Shown here: positions 5,949 to 6,845 of the stretch, in pieces | Position numbering within the stretch: the stretch's first letter is position 1 | How the letters are laid out: every line of letters starts with the position of its first letter | Source: JBBSHJ01 sp038253135 | GTDB lineage: Bacteria > Actinomycetota > Actinomycetes > Mycobacteriales > QHCD01 | NCBI GenBank assembly: GCA_038253135.1 | Contig: JBBSHJ010000138.1 | Coordinates: 1-6,845, forward strand | Direction: 5' to 3' | Length of the DNA: 6,845 bases | Translations under genes and position numbers: made by a program | Notes under the pieces: model-generated | Databases searched by the model: none | What the model was told of the DNA's origin: nothing | What the model saw: only the letters and a program-made list of their open reading frames with translations

Positions 5949-6380
5949 TCAGGAGCCGCGGGGCTCGTCGATCCACGACACGTCGTCGCCCATCTCGGTC
6001 ATCACCTGCCGCACCTCGATCGACTGGCCCAGGGGCACGCCGCCGGGACCGGGGACCTCGGAGACCCGGGCGGCGATCTCGAGCGCCCGCTGCTCCGAGT
6101 CGACGTCGACGATCTGGTAGCCGGCCAACAGCTCCTTCGCCTCCGCGAACGGGCCGTCGGTGACGACCGGCGCGCCGCGGCCGTCGCTGACCACCCGCCG
6201 CGCCTGCGCCGGGCCGGCGAGGACCTCGCCTCCGACCAGCTCGCCGCTCGCCCGCAACTCATCGTTGAGCTTGCGGTAGTAGTCGAGGTGGGCCGTGATG
6301 TCGGCCTGGTCCCAGCTGGTCATTGGCGCCGGCTCGCCGGGCGTCTCGTCGTATTTCACCAGCAGCATGAATTTCGTCAT
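5949..6380 (-). CDS. YCII-related (DGPF-domain) protein
   Basis: The protein has 143 residues. It opens with MTKFMLLVKYDE, has a helical centre (HLDYYRKLNDELRASGEL, 31-48), and carries the namesake motif VVTDGPFAEAKELLAGY (72-88) followed by the strand QIVDVDS (89-95). This matches the ferredoxin-like DGPF/YCII family found beside ECF42 sigma factors; its biochemical role is not established. The aspartate and histidine often suggested as catalytic in YciI-type folds cannot be assigned here with certainty. The ATG has GAGGAG 6 nt upstream, the best ribosome site in the window. It is the first gene of the operon with the sigma factor. An ECF42-like promoter candidate lies about 50 nt upstream, which would make the operon autoregulated. 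The frame stays open upstream to the window end but with no family-like sequence. Confidence 0.93.
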   Translation of the reverse strand: MTKFMLLVKYDETPGEPAPMTSWDQADITAHLDYYRKLNDELRASGELVGGEVLAGPAQARRVVSDGRGAPVVTDGPFAEAKELLAGYQIVDVDSEQRALEIAARVSEVPGPGGVPLGQSIEVRQVMTEMGDDVSWIDEPRGS

Positions 6381-6427
6381 CTCTTGCTCCTCGGTCGGTC
6401 GCGCCCGTCCGGCGCGCTCAGACCCTA

Positions 6428-6454
6428 GTCGGAGTCGGGCGGCCGGCTTCGACG
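6428..6454 (-). promoter_or_regulatory. Candidate ECF42-dependent promoter for the DGPF-sigma operon
   Basis: On the minus strand CGTCGA (6454-6449) is followed after 17 nt by CGAC (6431-6428). As I recall it, the reported ECF42 target motif has TGTCGA at -35 and CGA(T/C) at -10; this site matches five of six and then four of four positions at a normal ECF spacing. It lies about 48 nt before the DGPF ATG. A TANNNT-type TAGGGT (6427-6422) directly follows and could be a housekeeping -10 instead. Confidence 0.42.
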
Positions 6455-6472
6455 CCACTGCCCCGGCGACGA

Positions 6473-6510
6473 CGGTACGACGGGTGCGCGCCGGGTCACG
6501 CGGCGTACCG
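6473..6510. repeat. 7-bp inverted repeat CGGTACG / CGTACCG, operator candidate
   Basis: CGGTACG at 6473-6479 and its exact complement CGTACCG at 6504-6510 are separated by 24 nt. Their centres are 31 bp apart, close to three helical turns, which would put both half-sites on one DNA face. The site lies between the divergent DGPF-sigma operon and the phosphotransferase gene. No regulator can be named. Confidence 0.35.
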
Positions 6511-6545
6511 CCATGATCCCGGATACGTCCCCCGCGGCGGGCTGC

Positions 6546-6551
6546 GAGACT
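6546..6551 (+). promoter_or_regulatory. Candidate -10 element (GAGACT) for the phosphotransferase gene
   Basis: GAGACT shares A at position 2 and T at position 6 with TANNNT and ends six bases before the GTG at 6558, the spacing seen at other leaderless-looking starts in this window. The first-position G weakens the match. Confidence 0.28.
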
Positions 6552-6557
6552 GCCGAC

Positions 6558-6845
6558 GTGGCTCCTTTCGACGAGGATCGGCTGGCCGGCGGCTTCGATC
6601 ACGGGGCGGTGCGGGTCGGCGAGACGGTCCTGCGCACCGCCGGCCCATGGACCCTGTCCATGCACGCCCTGCTCAAACACCTCGCCGACAAGGGATTCGG
6701 GGGTGCGCCGCGGCCGATCGAGCTCCGCCCGGACGGTGTGGAAGTCGTCAGCTACCTGGACGGCGATACGGTCGGTGCGACGCGGCCGTGGCCAGCCTGG
6801 GTGCACAGCGACGCGGCGCTCGACGACGTCGCGCGATGGCTGCAC
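6558..6845 (+). CDS. Aminoglycoside phosphotransferase-family protein (N-terminal 96 residues, cut by right edge)
   Basis: The frame from a GTG at 6558 is open to the window end. The N-terminal lobe of a phosphotransferase-like kinase is recognisable: VLRTAGPWTLSMHALLKHL (about 28-46), GFGGAPRPIELRPDGVEVV (50-68), and YLDGDTVG (70-77), which fits the hinge between lobes. The tail contains HSDAALDDVARWLH. The catalytic HGD and DxD motifs would lie beyond the window. Members of this family phosphorylate many small hydroxylated molecules, so aminoglycoside resistance should not be assumed. There is no Shine-Dalgarno; the GTG follows GAGACT by six bases, consistent with a leaderless start. The gene is divergent from the DGPF-sigma operon. 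Confidence 0.8.
   Translation, partial: MAPFDEDRLAGGFDHGAVRVGETVLRTAGPWTLSMHALLKHLADKGFGGAPRPIELRPDGVEVVSYLDGDTVGATRPWPAWVHSDAALDDVARWLH

Noticed and set aside
6381..6845. N-terminal extension of the DGPF protein to the window edge
   Set aside because: The open frame is antisense to the phosphotransferase gene, and the DGPF family start at 6380 has the best Shine-Dalgarno in the window.

Overview
The window is high-GC DNA (roughly two thirds or more G+C) with strongly G/C-biased third codon positions. It has start signals typical of Actinobacteria: several genes have a TANNNT-like hexamer 6-8 nt before the start codon and no Shine-Dalgarno, as leaderless genes do. Protein families point the same way (AraC-type regulator next to a VOC protein, ECF sigma factor with a long C-terminal extension plus a DGPF protein, MgtC/SapB protein). 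I cannot name the genus. I see no insertion sequence, phage gene, CRISPR array, tRNA or rRNA; this looks like ordinary chromosome made of short operons.

Layout. 1-635 (minus, cut by the left edge): MgtC/SapB-family membrane protein. 636-727: compact divergent promoter region with an alternating inverted repeat. 728-3019 (plus): AraC-family regulator, VOC (glyoxalase-fold) protein, and zinc-independent medium-chain oxidoreductase of the quinone-oxidoreductase type. The VOC frame runs 67 nt into the oxidoreductase gene. 3023-3664 (minus): AlkB-type Fe(II)/2-oxoglutarate dioxygenase, ending tail to tail with the oxidoreductase. 3665-3957: gene-poor stretch with a near-perfect 16-bp tandem repeat at the alkB promoter, a -10-like hexamer and a short coding-like stretch. 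3958-4584 (plus): nitroreductase-family flavoprotein. 4585-4735: convergent intergenic region with hairpins. 4736-6380 (minus): two-gene operon of a YCII/DGPF protein followed 4 bp later by an ECF sigma factor with a helical C-terminal extension (ECF42 type). 6381-6557: divergent promoter region with an ECF42-like promoter candidate and a 7-bp inverted repeat. 6558-6845 (plus, cut by the right edge): start of an aminoglycoside phosphotransferase-family protein.

How it fits together. The strongest functional unit is the DGPF-ECF42 pair, a recurrent association in which the sigma factor is thought to drive its own DGPF gene. The AraC-VOC-oxidoreductase run, AlkB and nitroreductase are all compatible with handling reactive small molecules or alkylation damage, but that theme is inference; nothing in the sequence ties them into one pathway. 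No clear new multi-gene system is visible. The most checkable oddities are the alkB tandem repeat, the possible frameshift at the end of the VOC gene, and the operator-like repeats in the two divergent promoter regions.
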